Shown here piece after piece: positions 1-11,425 of a DNA stretch of 64,000 nucleotides. The notes beneath the pieces are model-generated. The model ran no database searches. It worked only from the letters and a program-made list of their open reading frames with translations, and had not been told where the DNA came from. A program made the position numbers and the translations under genes. Each line of letters starts with the position of its first letter. The stretch's first letter is position 1. Location of the stretch: NCBI GenBank assembly GCA_012934845.2, contig WNNJ02000746.1:124001-188000 (forward strand), written 5' to 3'. The stretch is from Pomphorhynchus laevis (taxonomy: Eukaryota; Acanthocephala; Palaeacanthocephala; Echinorhynchida; Pomphorhynchidae).

Positions 1-366
1 GTGTTTTTTTTTCAATTCTTTAATATTTTACAATATACCAAAACACAAAAAATAAGCTGTTTAGAAATAGAAGAAGCATTTCTGAAAAAAATAGTTTCCG
101 ACTAAATAAATAGAGATTCAAAATGCTTGATATTTTGATATGTTGCGCTTTATGAATATCTCGGCACTGTTGATGTGCGGTATCATCGAGTATCTTGTGT
201 GTTTATATTTCAAAATCAAAAAACAACGAACGAAACAGTGCACGTCGGAGCTTTAAAGGGATTAAAGTAAGCTTAAAACAACTATGGGGATAATGGTCTA
301 ATGAATTTTGCTTACGAATTGTTCTTGAAGATATGACCAACGCTGGACAGTTGTCAGGGGGATACT
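1..366. other. AT-rich sequence without recognised gene
   Basis: No protein family, RNA gene or terminal repeat is recognised here. The stretch is AT-rich with short T and A runs, and a stop codon at 334-336 closes the frame that opens just downstream. It may be the upstream flank or an intron of the acidic reading frame that follows. Confidence 0.4.
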
Positions 367-1239
367 GTGGATGATCGAGAGGATATTTCTGAGCGCTTGG
401 AACACTCTCTTAATCATTTCTTGTTGGGTTTTCTTAATTCGAAGGGTGTTTTGCGTTTTTACATTGACCATCTCGAAATCAACTTTCAGGGGTTCATAGG
501 TTACCATTGTGATGAAGTATTTCTCGAGGCCAGTGATGGCACTGTATATGTTCATGGAGAAATCTTTTTGGGATATATCGACGATGCAGATGAACGATCT
601 GAAGACTTGTCTGATAACAAAATCGAAACCGAAAGAGAGTGTGATGATGCTCTTATTGATTGCAGAACTGGAAACGACAGTGATGAGTATTGTGAGGATA
701 GCTGGGCTTATAGTTCAGAGGTTGACACTGTAGATACCTTAAATATTGTTAGTGTAATTGATGCTTTATCAGATAACAGAAGCAATGACTGCAACGGATA
801 TGGGAATGACTTTCTTGGAACTATAGCGCTGATGGAGGACGTGGGATCTATCGATGATGCAGATGAACGATCTGAAGACTTGTCTGATAATAGAATCTAA
901 ACCGAAAGAGAGTGTGATGATGCTCTTTTTGATAGAAGAATTGGAAACGACAGTGATCAGGATTGTGAAGACACCTGGGCTTATAGTTCAGAGGTTGACA
1001 CTGTAGATACCTTTAATATTGTCGGTGTTATTGATGTTCTATCAGATAACAGAAGCAATGACTGCAACGGTTATGGGAATGACTACCCTTGGACTATAAC
1101 GCTGATGGAGGACAACAACGATTCTGGAAATTACCATTGCTGTAGTGTGGAAAAAAGAATGGTTCTAAAAAGGCTTGAGGCTTCCGATTGTGGTTGTTTC
1201 ACTGATACAGTAACGTGTTGGAAATTCAAAAGAAAATAA
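367..1239 (+). pseudogene. Acidic hypothetical protein with in-frame 91-residue duplication
   Basis: One reading frame runs from 367 to a stop at 1237-1239 and is broken once, by TAA at 898-900. The product is rich in Asp, Glu, Ser and Asn and contains two copies of a 91-residue unit beginning around DDADERSEDLSDN. In the first copy the codon matching the stop is GAA, so a single G-to-T change made it. The C-terminal part after the second unit is Cys-rich (NYHCCSVEKR, then ASDCGCF). No ATG is available at the 5' end; only GTG at 367 follows an upstream stop, so this could be an internal exon or a decayed gene. No family is recognised. It is the best candidate here for a piece of host gene, but an unrecognised element ORF is equally possible. 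Confidence 0.4.
568..1113 (+). repeat. Tandem duplication, 2 x 273 bp
   Basis: Bases 568-840 are repeated as 841-1113 with a period of exactly 273 bp, a multiple of three, so the reading frame is preserved. The copies differ at scattered positions, which points to an old rather than recent duplication. Confidence 0.85.
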
Positions 1240-1507
1240 TGCTTACTACAAGGCAAACTTAATACCACTAAACTTCTCTGCTAAGTTCCGAAGGTGTCTC
1301 ACCTGCGATGGCCTTGGCTGCGGTGTGGAGTTCGGAAGCGTAAGTCCTTTAAGAAGACGGGCAGTGGAAGGCTCCTTCAGACTGGAAAAACAAAGCTTTG
1401 AAGGAGGTGATGTGTTCGAACAGAGGGGAGGTATAGAGATCATGCGATAAGACCGCTGGCCTCCGTCTGCTAGAATCCTCTTCTTATGTGGTACTAATCC
1501 TTCGATA
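1240..1507. other. Unassigned spacer before LINE D1
   Basis: More GC-rich than its flanks, with no recognised gene. It may be the 5' leader of LINE D1, but no element boundary can be placed. Confidence 0.3.
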
Positions 1508-1857
1508 ATGCCTATATATTCTAATTTTTTGACAAAATGTTTTCCACATACAGTTGTATTTTTTAATAAAATCTTTATTATTTTGTGTTCATTTGAGAAA
1601 CACTTTTTTGTGTGTTACGGACGATCAAAGAATTCTGTTTTTGCAACGAAAATGGACAATACTGCTATGGAAATAAGCATTCTTCAAGGGGAAATGAAGA
1701 TTTTCAAGGTATTTCTTCGTCAATTCAAGACAACAAAGTTAGTGGATCTTCTTTTATTGATGAGAATGCTGGGGAATTACTTCCCCGATCCCCAAGATTC
1801 CAAATCTGGGCATAATCATTTTTAAAAATCCTTTTTCTAAGATAGTTTGCACATAAT

Positions 1858-2130
1858 ATGAAAAACCGTGTAGTCTACAACTCAATTAGATATTTTGACA
1901 ACAGTATAAAAATTTCCTTTGCTACCCAGGACCTTCTGGAGAGCTTTGAGAGGTACTTCTTTGCTAACTTCTGTGACATTGCTGAATTTGAAAGGAAACC
2001 TATTATGGCCTCTCTAAAAATAAGTAATCTTCCTACACAGATGGAGGAAGAAGATATCAAATTTATTACTAACATTTACAAGATAAAAAAACGTACGTCC
2101 CCTGTTGGAAAGGAACGGTCTAACAATTAA
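1858..2130 (+). pseudogene. LINE D1 ORF1 nucleic-acid-binding segment
   Basis: This 90-residue stretch (KNRVVYNSIRYFDNSI and onward, then MASLKISNLPTQMEEED) matches 24253-24468 (KNRILFNSVKYFKTEI) residue by residue over the first third, which shows that it is a conserved part of an element protein. Its place directly upstream of zinc knuckles suggests the RRM-like part of a LINE ORF1 protein, which coats the element RNA. That function is inferred from position. The flanking frame is closed by stops on both sides. Confidence 0.5.
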
Positions 2131-2253
2131 TGTTGGGTTCTGCTCCGCAGTCATTGGGCAGGCTGAACTCTTAGAAAAATCCGCCTGTAACCCCTTTAAT
2201 GGGGTTTATCCTCAAATTTAAAGTGGTTGGAGAGGAAGAATACACCTACCCGC

Positions 2254-2427
2254 ACTGTAGCAAGTGTCACAAATGGGTGCACTGGGCCTCCACCTCCAGT
2301 GCGGTCCAGTGATGTGGAAAATGTGGTAATAAAGATTGCCCCTCCGCCGAGGCCTCGCCTCCCAGCACAAATAATCTGGTCTGTTCCAACTGCGGAGGAG
2401 CGCATCCCGCGTGGAGCAATAAATGCT
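2254..2427 (+). pseudogene. LINE D1 ORF1 zinc-knuckle array
   Basis: Three Cys/His clusters follow in order: HCSKCHKWVHWA (first knuckle, with the usual W and H), CGKCGNKDC, and CSNCGGAHPAWSNKC. The last has the C-x2-C-x3-H-x6-C spacing seen at the end of gag-like ORF1 proteins of Jockey-group LINEs. The clusters are not all in one open frame, so the protein is broken here. The knuckles would bind element RNA. Confidence 0.65.
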
Positions 2428-3072
2428 AGCATTTCAAGAAATATCAGTTTTTATTCATCAAAACCTCCAGGTCGTTTAAGCCTGCACCTGATTCTTTTTC
2501 TCAGGCAGCAACCAAGATGTCCGACAGCGAACTGATGTTGATCATGGATCAGCGTTTGGTTTCGTTTCGAAAAGAGGTTCAATCGTTGATAATAGCCTCT
2601 ATTTCAAATCTATTTGTAAACCCAGAACTTCCTGTTTCTTCTCTCAAGACCTCGAACAAAATGGGGCCTCGGCTCATGCCGTCCCCTCACTCAAGATTGG
2701 AAAGTTGATCAGGCAGAAACGATGGGGAAATGATGATACTGCCCAGGGACAAGTGCCAACCCTAGATGGGGCTAGCGGTGGGAACGGAAACCTTCCTGCT
2801 GCTAGCTCTGTATAGACTGTCAATCCCAAATTCAACTAATCCATCACAATGCCGAGTACGCGTGAGCCTTTTTCACTGAATATCCCTCGGTAGAATTCGG
2901 GAAGTGCTTATGCCCTTAGACTTTTATCTGGTGAAGATAAAGATGTTAAAGTCGTTCAGGAGACGCGGTCTATCCGTCTCCCCAGGACATTACTCGATTT
3001 ATCCCAAAGCATATCTGTTCCCACTATACTCCGTACATTACCCCACCTCACTCCTCTTCATCTCAAGGATTC

Positions 3073-3420
3073 TTGACCCTAGTTAAGTGCTCCTTAAGGT
3101 CCTCCCTCTTGCTAAACTACTCATGTCAAGCCCTGTTTTGCTTGGTAGTTTCACTCAGTAAGAACGGTAAACGCCTCAGTCTAGTCAATGTCTATATTCG
3201 TCCAGGGGAGATTCACAAGAACCGTAAGCTCCTGAATGGTGTTATTAAAAGCGGCTATGACATGGTACTAGGTGACTTCAATGACATAACTGGTCGTTGG
3301 ATTAATGCAGCACTCCGCAAATCCGGTAACAGTTATCTTATTCACAAACCACCGTCACCCATCTTTCATTGCACATCAAGGAATTCCCTCCTCGACTTAT
3401 TACTGATCAATGAGAGGTGA
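3073..3420 (+). pseudogene. LINE D1 APE endonuclease fragment
   Basis: The 115-residue frame contains LVNVYIRPG and MVLGDFNDITGRW, the central GDFN motif of apurinic-like endonucleases that nick target DNA for target-primed reverse transcription, and ends with SLLDLLLINE, which normally precedes the last His motif. The N-terminal catalytic motifs lie in other frames upstream (2904-3072) and the final SDH motif is not seen. Confidence 0.65.
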
Positions 3421-4228
3421 TTGTTAAAACCCTTCTGTACAGAGCATTCGCGACAACATCTGGCCACCTCTCATGACCTAATTCGCTGGCGGATAGAATA
3501 GGATACCCTGCTTCGAAGAAGATTCCACTTTGACTCGACCAGAGTAACTTTCTTTCAGGAAGCTATCCAACGCTTTCTCCGAATTGGTAATGAGAGTTTA
3601 ACCGAATTTAATTCCTACCTCTCTTCACAAGCTACCAAGTTGCTTTCGGCAATCTATAAAAGTCGCATTTTCAGTCCCACTCTGACAAAACTCAAGGTAC
3701 TAGCTAAATTACTGAACCTCCCTAATCTCTATGCTTCCGCCAGACAGACCGTCTCGAATGAATACTGGTGCACCAGATATAGGTTCCAGCTGACTAAGGA
3801 CAGGACGAGTATTGCTCGTCTTAACCCTTCTCGGTCCTCCTTTTGGAGATATTCAAGAAGGAGAAGTTTGTCTGTTGGAAGGATAGGGCATTGGGTTGGA
3901 TCGGTAATATATGCCTTGATAAAGTTTTAGAGAAGTCGCTAGCCCTATACAACTATGGAGCCACGCAATCACCTCAACCAATCCCGCCTTGGGGAGACTT
4001 CAGGAGTAGAGACTTATCTGTCACTGATATTCCAACGCCTGGGGCATCTTCCGGGCACCTCCAAATCCGTCGCTCCACTCTCTTATCGTGTCTGTCAGCT
4101 TTTGACAACCGATCAGAGAAGGGAGGTGTTGTCACATGCTATTAGACACCAATCTGATGTGGCCGGCATCAATATAAGCAGGAGAATTTTTATTCCATAA
4201 AAGTATCCGGTATCTTGTCCTAAAGACC

Positions 4229-4907
4229 TGCGGCCATTTCGATTAAAAATTCCCTCGTCTCGATCTACGAAAAAGCGCTTGCGCGTAAAATCCGCGATCA
4301 TCTATGCAGGCGACATATAATCCGACCTGGTTTCCATTGGTTCGTTAAAGGTCGCTCGGTCCATTCAGCGGATGGTAAAGTGCATCGGTTTTGTAAGGAG
4401 AATAGTCATCAACTCGCTGTAACTGTTTTCCTCGACTTGTCTGCTGCATTTGACCGTATCTCCATTTCCTTTGTGATCTCTTCTCTCAGGTCCCTCGGGT
4501 TGCCTGCGAGAATTGTGAACAGGGTGGAGATTCTGCTGTACACCAAGCGATTTTACTATGAAGACGACCCTGATGCGCGTCAGTTCTACCCTATTACGGG
4601 TGTGCCTCAAGGTTCCCCACTTTCTCCTATCTTATATCTTGCTGCCTCCATTGAACTCTTTAAAATATTTAAACGCGAACAACGTCTAGTGGTATATGCT
4701 GATGATACCACAGCCCTGTTTTCTGGACGCAGGTGTGAAGCCATAGTCTCGGACATCAGCCGTTTCTATTTAAGATTAAAGGACCAGTTACCCAAGTCCA
4801 ATCTTATTTTAAACTCCGCCAAATCGCAGGTGGATGTCTTTTATGGCGCCCCTGCAACAAAGCAAAAGCTCAAGAGATTAGCACTCTCTGCATCTCCTCC
4901 ATTTTGA
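4229..4907 (+). pseudogene. LINE D1 reverse transcriptase fragment
   Basis: RT motifs appear in order: SIYEKALARKIRDHL and HWFVKGRSVHSAD (fingers), FLDLSAAFDR (motif A, catalytic Asp), GVPQGSPLSPILY (motif B) and VVYADDTTALF (motif C, the YADD catalytic pair). From 4380 the frame stays open for 175 residues to 4907; the part before it is in a different frame. The thumb and any C-terminal domain are lost in frame changes downstream. Confidence 0.8.
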
Positions 4908-5187
4908 TTAATCAACCACTCCCTGTCTTCATCATTCGAGTAAAATACCTGGTGTTCACCGTTACGGTGACCTGGTCGGCGAAAGCCGACTTGGATAGAC
5001 TTAAACGTATCCTGAAGAAAGTTAGATGGGCTCTGAAACGGGCCCAACATCTGTCATTGAAAGAAAAAAACCAGGTGCGCCTTTGGGGCGCCTGGGCTAT
5101 TTTGGAATTAGTCTTTTTTCGAGATGACGTCCACCAGAGCAAATGCTAAGGTTTCTTAAGCTCCTCGTCTCTCGTTTACCAAGCATA

Positions 5188-5217
5188 GTCCATGCCAACT
5201 GGATAGTTGGCATGGAC
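5188..5217. repeat. Perfect 13-bp inverted repeat (hairpin)
   Basis: GTCCATGCCAACT at 5188-5200 is followed by a GGAT loop and its exact reverse complement at 5205-5217. It lies in the 3' region of LINE D1. It could be an RNA stem used in template recognition, or a chance palindrome. Confidence 0.6.
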
Positions 5218-5300
5218 CTCTGAAACGGGTAGTTTAGTCGGAAGTCGCCGTGCTGGATCGGTTGGGGGGTCAGATCTTTCTGGATTTGAGGCCGTAAGTG

Positions 5301-7009
5301 CAGTGAAGACAAAGAATAAGCAATGAAGATATTATTGTTGACCTCTGATTATGTCTTATACTATTTATTTTAGATGTTTTCTGTGTTAGTTAACAACGTT
5401 TTTATTGTCTTCAGAAAAATGTTGCAGTCTTACTGCTTTTGCTTTGCTTGAATAAGTCACGAAATTATTATAAGAATGGAATATCAGAAACTGATCCGTT
5501 ACGTGCAAAATGAAAGATGGTTGGTTGCTGCAATGATTTTAACCTCTAAATTATGGACAGATCAATTGTGTCGAAAATTAAAAAAATCGACCCTTTATTT
5601 GTCTTTACAGTTTTCGAGCAATAATTTTCTCAGCAGCTAAGAAACAAAAATACTAGGAAAATATCACTATCCCACATGACAATGTCAGATGCTTAGCTTG
5701 CAACAAGTTAATATTTTGTAACTTGGCGTGATGGAACATTTAGTGCGTATCCGTATATTTAGTTAGTAGACATAACGCTATTAGATTTAATGACACGATC
5801 CCAAATCATTAGGTCGATTTCGTTTAAGTTACGGGATTATAAATTTGCGATCTCTGCCATTACATTTAACTGTAGAACATTTAAAACATTTAAAATTCAA
5901 ACGTAGCACTTGAAAATATTCACTAATACAATACAAATCAATACATTGTAGAGCACAGAATGTATATAATTACAAAATAATGTATATAATTATGTATATA
6001 TTTTACCTTATGCGTGTGCTCGTCCGTCAACGACAAAGGACAAAAGCTACCAAGTAATATGAATACTGTCGAAATAAATCGATTAATAAAGTGCTCACTT
6101 TCCAGCTTCATTGTAAAAGTATTTAGATTAGATTTTAGCTGATCCGAAGTCAATAATGTAGAACAAAGACAGATACGCTAAGTTGTGTACAGATCTTAAA
6201 ACAAGGTCTAAAAATTTTTGACAAACATTTGATCGGTGGTAAAATGAAACTTAAATTTTAGTGATATGTTTTTAATTTTGAAATGCCATCACGATGTATA
6301 GAAATCGCATATAATGATTTTTGACATCAATATCTTCATCTATATGACGTAGAGAAAAAAATTTCTTTTATTGAAATGTAGATCACTATATAATAATCAA
6401 ATAACATTAATATTAGGTTATTTGATGGTTCGATATTATATTAACACAAGCACAATAAAATAAACCTTCCATAAAACCTACGACGAGAAAGAAATCAGCT
6501 TCACTATCCGAATAGTGATTGGATAAAGTTATAAATGGGGCTAAATGACTATACTAGTTTTAAAGACTCCTTATAATGTAAAATACCGTAGTTATTTCCT
6601 ATTAAAGGTTGTTTAATAATGATGCTTATGTACAAAGTTCACGAATGATATTTGTCACGACAATTAATTTTTAATTTTTTAATTAAAAAATGTTTTTTTT
6701 TCTTTCAAATTTCGAATGACATATCGATATTTGTTATTTAAACTTTTGATTGTAAAATACAATTTCTTAATGTTCTTCATTAAAAAAAATGAACAGACTA
6801 AAATGTTCGTATACTAGCAAACTGTGACACTCGCGGTAATGCTTGCGAAGTCAACAAGTTCACCTGCACACGAACCAACACTACTATAGAAGTCTAACTC
6901 TACAAACGTAAGGGTATCTACCTGACAGCCGGACGCCATTTGACCACCCTAAAATTCCTGACACATAGGTTGATTTTACCACTTGCCAGCAGTCGGTGCT
7001 GCTCATCGA
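5301..7009. other. AT-rich intergenic stretch, no gene seen
   Basis: About 1.7 kb of AT-rich sequence with no open frame resembling a known family, no clear tandem array and no recognised RNA gene. A short frame of 71 codons on the minus strand (5938-6153) has no recognisable features and is probably chance. Confidence 0.5.
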
Positions 7010-7986
7010 AAGCCTCGTGTCTTCTCAAACGATCTACATGAGATAAATCACGGAGGTCGCCCATCTGAAACTCTTAGGTACTATATTGGAGACATTGTCT
7101 TAAAGGAAGCATCTCAAAAACTACTCGGGCATTATATTATATAAAAAGCGCATTTCTCAGGTTAAGCTGTCAAATGTTGAAGAGGTTATTCACATCCCTC
7201 GTCGGGTCACACTTGGAATACTGCATTCAGGCTTATTTTCCTGTCACCAAGCGAGAACTATTATACCGGAGTATATTCTTAGGCGGTGTTCGAGGATCTG
7301 TGTGGGCTTAGGTGATAGTGATCATAATGTACGTCTTAGCCGTATTGGAATGTTATCGGTACGTGAAAGGTTCATAGCATTGGAAATGCTTTGCCTATAG
7401 AATATGTCGATTAGTGCGGTGGGTTATCCCACCGATGTAATAACTAGTCGCTCCTCTTCGCCTTGCAACATCAATTCCTATGATTATTCGGCATTTCTCC
7501 GGACCAAAGTATCCACGTTGCTCTCTCACACACCGGTATCCATCCTATCCCACTCTGCCTCGACTAGCCTCATCCTCCCAGAACTCTTTCATCTTCTCCC
7601 TGTCTCACCTACCGAAGTCTCATCTGTCCTCATGTCCTTGCCCAACAAAACCTCACCTGCCGATCCTCTGCCTACTCACATATTAAAATCTATATGCTCA
7701 TCGATATCCCCATTTCTCACAACCTTGTTTAACTCGTCCATCCGCAGTCGTATCTTCCCTTCACACTGGAAATCCGCAATCGTTCGTCCCCTCCTTAAGA
7801 AACAATCGCTCGACCCCTCCCTTCCTTCTAGCTATCGCCCCATTTCACTACTCCCTACTCTTTCTAAGCTCTTAGAACGCCTCATCTTAATACAGAATCA
7901 ACGCTTATCTCTCCTCATCCAATCTGTACCCTCCTTTCCAATCCGCTTTCCGCTCTAATCACTCCACAGAAATCGCCTGCATAAAA

Positions 7987-8439
7987 GTGTACAACGACTT
8001 ACTCATTTCTCGAGACAAAGCTCTATATAGTGTTCTCATCTCCCTCGACCTCTCCTCCGCATTCGACATTGTCGACCACTCCGTCCTCCTTTCTCGCCTT
8101 CGTTATGATTACGGCTTTTCTTCCTCCTCCGTAGCATGGTTTGCCTCATATCTATCCGACCGTTCCTTTCGCGTCTGTTCTAATTCATCATCCTCCCCTC
8201 CCATCCCTATTTTTTGCGGGGTCCCACAAGGTTCAGTCCTAGGTCCCCTGCTTTTCTCTCTTCTGCTTGGCGATCTCTCTCCGTTTATCAAACCTTACTC
8301 CTTTAACGTCATGCAATACGCCGATGACATCCTCATCTATGCTCATGCACCCGCACATCGCTTACACGATATCGGCATTTCTGCCTCAACTGTCTTTCTT
8401 CTATTTACAAACGTCTCTCCAATCTCCATCTCGTTCTAA
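7987..8439 (+). pseudogene. A1 reverse transcriptase palm
   Basis: The frame contains ISLDLSSAFDIVDH (motif A), FCGVPQGSVLGPLLFS (motif B) and MQYADDILIYAHAP (motif C with intact YADD). It is continuous for 150 residues. The fingers lie in the frame before (7404-7958, with SSYRPISLLPTLSKLLER) and the thumb in the one after (8460-9056, with LNPDK-type, FLGFHFDDHLSLKPFV and LLPLQRI-like motifs). Two frame changes therefore separate the parts of the enzyme. Confidence 0.8.
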
Positions 8440-8459
8440 ACCCCGACAAGTCCAAAATA

Positions 8460-9056
8460 ATGTGGATCCTCCCCCGTAAACCAAACATATCTCCTCCCAC
8501 TGTATATTTTGCCTCATCAATCATCCCCATAGTCCACAATCTCACTTTCTTAGGCTTCCATTTCGATGATCACCTTTCCCTTAAACCCTTCGTCCGTGAC
8601 AAGGTCCGCTCATCTAACTTAATTCTCCGTGACATCCGCCGTATCCGCCCTCTTATCGACTTCCGTTCTTGTATGTCTCTTCTTTCATCGCTTCTTTTCC
8701 CTAAAATCGATTACTGCCTTAGCCTTTTCGTTAAGTCTCCAAAGTCCATCATCCTACCCCTACAACGCATAATCAACTCCGCCGTTCGAGTGCTCTTTCG
8801 TCTCCGTCGCTTCGACCACACATCCACATATTTTGCCCAACTCTCCTGGCCCACCATCCACATCAGTATCAAACTCCGCCTTCATCTCGTAAGTTTTCGT
8901 CTCATCGCTGTCGGCTCCCCATCGTTCATCAACCTTCCTTTCTTAGACGACACTCGCCCCACCTCGCTATCGCTGCGTTCCCGTCATACCCTCTTACTCT
9001 ACGTTCTCAATCACTCCAACAACTACTGTCTCCGATCCTTCCTCGTCGCCACCTAA
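8460..9056 (+). pseudogene. A1 RT thumb and C-terminal region
   Basis: A 198-residue frame begins MWILPRKPN and includes FLGFHFDDHLSLKPF, KIDYCLSLFVKSPKS, VRVLFRLRRFDHTS and SLRSRHTLLLYVLNHSNN. It aligns along its length with the corresponding part of A2 (12300-12996) and A3 (29940-30540). Its end differs: A2 continues through LSWNHLPIHI, while here the frame stops at 9056 just after FLVAT. Confidence 0.75.
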
Positions 9057-9420
9057 CTCGTCTGGAATCAACACCTCTCGACGTCTGCCGCACTCCCTCC
9101 TTTATCACATTCAAACACCTCCTCTGTTCACACATTCTCGAAACATGATTTACATTTTTGTTTTGTTGTGGTCATGTAAGCGTGTGCTGGCACGCATTTG
9201 CCACGTTTAAATAAATCTTTTTTTAGTTGAGTAGGCACGTTGTGGGGACATAGTAGAGTTTTGTATAAATCTCGATTTGGCAGACTCCCGAAAATATTTA
9301 GACTATCGAGGAGGGGAATTAACATGTGCAACTCGCTGCCCGATGAAGTCGTTGCTTCTCCGAGCTTGATCACGTTTAAATAACGATGCTGCAAATGGAA
9401 ACGTGAACATTGCATCCATT

Positions 9421-10439
9421 CAACAGCTCTATTAAACTATCCTATTTAGCTACGATCTGTTAAATGACTATATGCTTTTTGTTTTTGTTTTTTACTCTGC
9501 CTAAAAAGCCTTTCGGTTTTGGCATGTATTTGAATAAATAATTAAAATAAATTTATTATAAGTATTTTAGATTATAAAGAGTACATAGGAATGTTAGAAT
9601 TTTATTTAAAAGAAAATTGTCATTGCTAATTTTTAGTAACGAAGGGTTACCTTTTTCAGTCTGTCAGTTAAATCATATTTTTGCTGTTATATAACATCAT
9701 CAAGAGCAGTGCGGTGATGGTTTTTTGTTCTGCAATTACTAGATTTCACTGTAAGCTTAAGAGTATAAAAATGTAAGACAATAATAAAACATCTGACTCT
9801 ACGTATTTTATATTGCAAATTAAAAATGATGCAAAATAAAAGTTAAATAGTTAAATAATAAAAAATTAATTAATAATAAATAATTGCTATAAGATTTTAT
9901 ATAATTTATATTAAGATGAATTATAAACTGAAATTAAAAATAAAAATCAATTTTTATGAATTGACTAATAGATAACAAACTATGTATCAGAATAAGGATT
10001 AGAGGTCATAAGGAGGAATCGCTATGTTATCAGTTTCGGCCCCTGTTTCTCTACCAAACATAGCAGCGGGGCCAAATACACGTATCTTATTTTAATACAA
10101 AGTATATTATTTATTATCCATTCATAAAAATTTGCCACTTAATAGTTTAAATGTATTCTTTATATTATTGTTTTGATTTATATATTTTACTATTTTTTGC
10201 TTGACATTATTTTGAATAAATGAATAAATGAATAAAAGTAAAATACAAATGAATAAAAGTAAAATAATTCGTTAATAAAATCTTTATTTATTTATTAGTA
10301 AACAAAAAATTTAAAAATAAATTATACCTAAACCATTATGTAAAAGTAAATGAAATAAACTCCAATTCAATTATTTGTAGATTAAAATAAAAAAATTAAT
10401 TTAATTTAATGAATATTATTAAACCAAATAAAATAAATT
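9421..10439. other. AT-rich stretch with dispersed repeat and simple repeats
   Basis: No gene is seen. It holds one copy of a dispersed repeat (9574-9791), and a run of AATGAATAAA-like units around 10216-10270. The rest is very AT-rich and low in complexity. Confidence 0.5.
9574..9791 (+). repeat. Dispersed repeat R, copy 1
   Basis: This segment beginning ATAAAGAGTACATAGGAAT and ending TAAGACAATAATAAAACA is repeated at 23816-24008 with a few substitutions and one indel region in the middle. No coding potential or terminal inverted repeat is seen. It could be a SINE-like or 3'-UTR fragment. Confidence 0.75.
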
Positions 10440-10506
10440 AAACAAAACTTAGAGTCCACGACTACGATGAATTAATGTAACTTAAGGTCTACATTTACTT
10501 GGCTGA

Positions 10507-11133
10507 TTACCCATTAAAAAGCGCTTTCGGATACAGGATATTAAAATTAGAATATATGCAAAGCCATGTAATTAGCGTTTTCTTGATGAAATACACTCTA
10601 TTTGATCTGTTGATGATATTCTCGGGAAGTTTGTTCCAAAGCCTCACTGCTCGATGAGAAAGGCGATATAGTCTTCCGAGTTTTCTGTGATGCAGGGTCC
10701 TCACAGTAAGAGAGTGACCTCGGTTAGTAATTCGCTAGCTTTGCTGAATACAGTCGACCGAGAATCAATCACGCTAGAATAACATATCCCTAAAACATAA
10801 AATATCAAGACATACTATACTAGTACGGAGTGAATGAACTCCTATATTGCGCAAGTGGTCCTTATAAGACAATTTCCTGATGGAATGGCACGATCTCGTC
10901 AACCTACGGAGGACATTTTCAAGCTCATTCATCTCACCACGTGTACATGGAAATACTGCAGGGATACAATATTCAATAATATGACGAATAAGTGAATTGT
11001 ATATTATTTTAAGACAGGAAGCCGATGGATTACAAAAACACCTCCGGACTACATAGCTAAGTTTCCTGGTCGTTTGGATGATTCTGTCCGTGTTTGGACA
11101 ACTCTTCAATGACTTGTGCACAAGTATTCCCAA
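10507..11133 (-). pseudogene. B1 RT thumb and C-terminal region
   Basis: The upstream piece (11133-10774) reads LGILVHKSL-like RT connection sequence, CFCNPSASCLKIIYNSLIRH and IEYCIPAVFPCTRGE. The downstream piece (10704-10507) reads HHRKLGRLYRLSHRAVRLWN and NKLPENIINRSN, the usual end of CR1/Jockey ORF2. They are in different frames and a little sequence between them is degraded. Confidence 0.6.
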
Positions 11134-11425
11134 AACTCTTGTGCATTGTACCAGCGTAATTGTCTAAGCACCTAATTTATATCTGAAAGGAAATTTTTTA
11201 TGTCCTAAGTGCATGTGGCAGCAATTTGATATATTTAACATCATTCCTGTCTCATTACTCCACGTAACAATATTGTCTAAATCTTCATGGAGCAGAAAAC
11301 AGTCATAACACGATTGAATGCACCGCCATAACTTGAGGTCATCAGCAAACGCTAGGATTTTGCATCTCAGTCTTAATAACAGATCCTAAAGGAAAATGTT
11401 GAACAGTAAATGGCCGAGAACCGTA

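Larger units (their letters stand above)
1508..5300 (+). mobile_element. LINE D1, APE-type, decayed, with zinc-knuckle ORF1
   Basis: The order of recognisable parts is that of a two-ORF non-LTR retrotransposon: an ORF1 segment (about 1600-2130), three Cys/His knuckles (2254-2427), an APE endonuclease piece (3073-3420), a linker, and reverse transcriptase (4229-4907). The reading frame changes many times and there are several stops, so it cannot be active. The three-knuckle gag-like ORF1 resembles Jockey/CR1-group elements. A related ORF1 piece lies at 24253-24468, so this is a family. The ends are not defined; the 3' part after the RT (4904-5300) may hold a decayed C-terminal domain. No poly-A or target duplication is visible. 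Confidence 0.7.
7404..9216 (+). mobile_element. A-type LINE A1, 5'-truncated, inserted in B5
   Basis: The element starts in the linker ahead of the RT (SRSSSPCNINSYDYSAF, matching SRSSTSCNINPDEF of A3) and runs to the A-family 3' end (9150-9216, ending in GCACGCATTTGCCACGTTTA). It carries the whole RT and thumb in three successive frames (7404-7958, 7987-8439, 8460-9056). It is clearly diverged from A2/A3/A4 and is closer to A6, so there are at least two A subfamilies. The exact 5' junction lies between 7395 and 7440. Confidence 0.75.
7010..9420 (+). mobile_element. B-type LINE B5, 3' part, split by A1
   Basis: Two pieces of one CR1/Jockey-group LINE lie on either side of A1. The left piece (about 7010-7395) reads, with frame changes, YYIGDIVLKEASQKLLG, then LEYCIQAYFPVTK and RIGMLSVRERFIALEMLCL, the region after the RT palm. 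The right piece (about 9217-9420) reads YKSRFGRLPKIFRLSRRGIN and NSLPDEVVASPSLITFK, the C-terminal end typical of these elements. The order fits one element interrupted by A1. The 3' end is probably near 9420-9540; no clear tail is seen. Confidence 0.65.

Noticed and set aside
1246-1500. Possible structured RNA gene in the GC-richer spacer
   Set aside because: No tRNA cloverleaf, box or rRNA signature could be recognised by eye.
4841-5312. Several overlapping short minus-strand frames after the D1 RT
   Set aside because: No conserved motif; they lie antisense to the decayed C-terminal part of ORF2.
9128-9415. 95-codon minus-strand frame
   Set aside because: Antisense of the A1 tail and the B5 C-terminal end.
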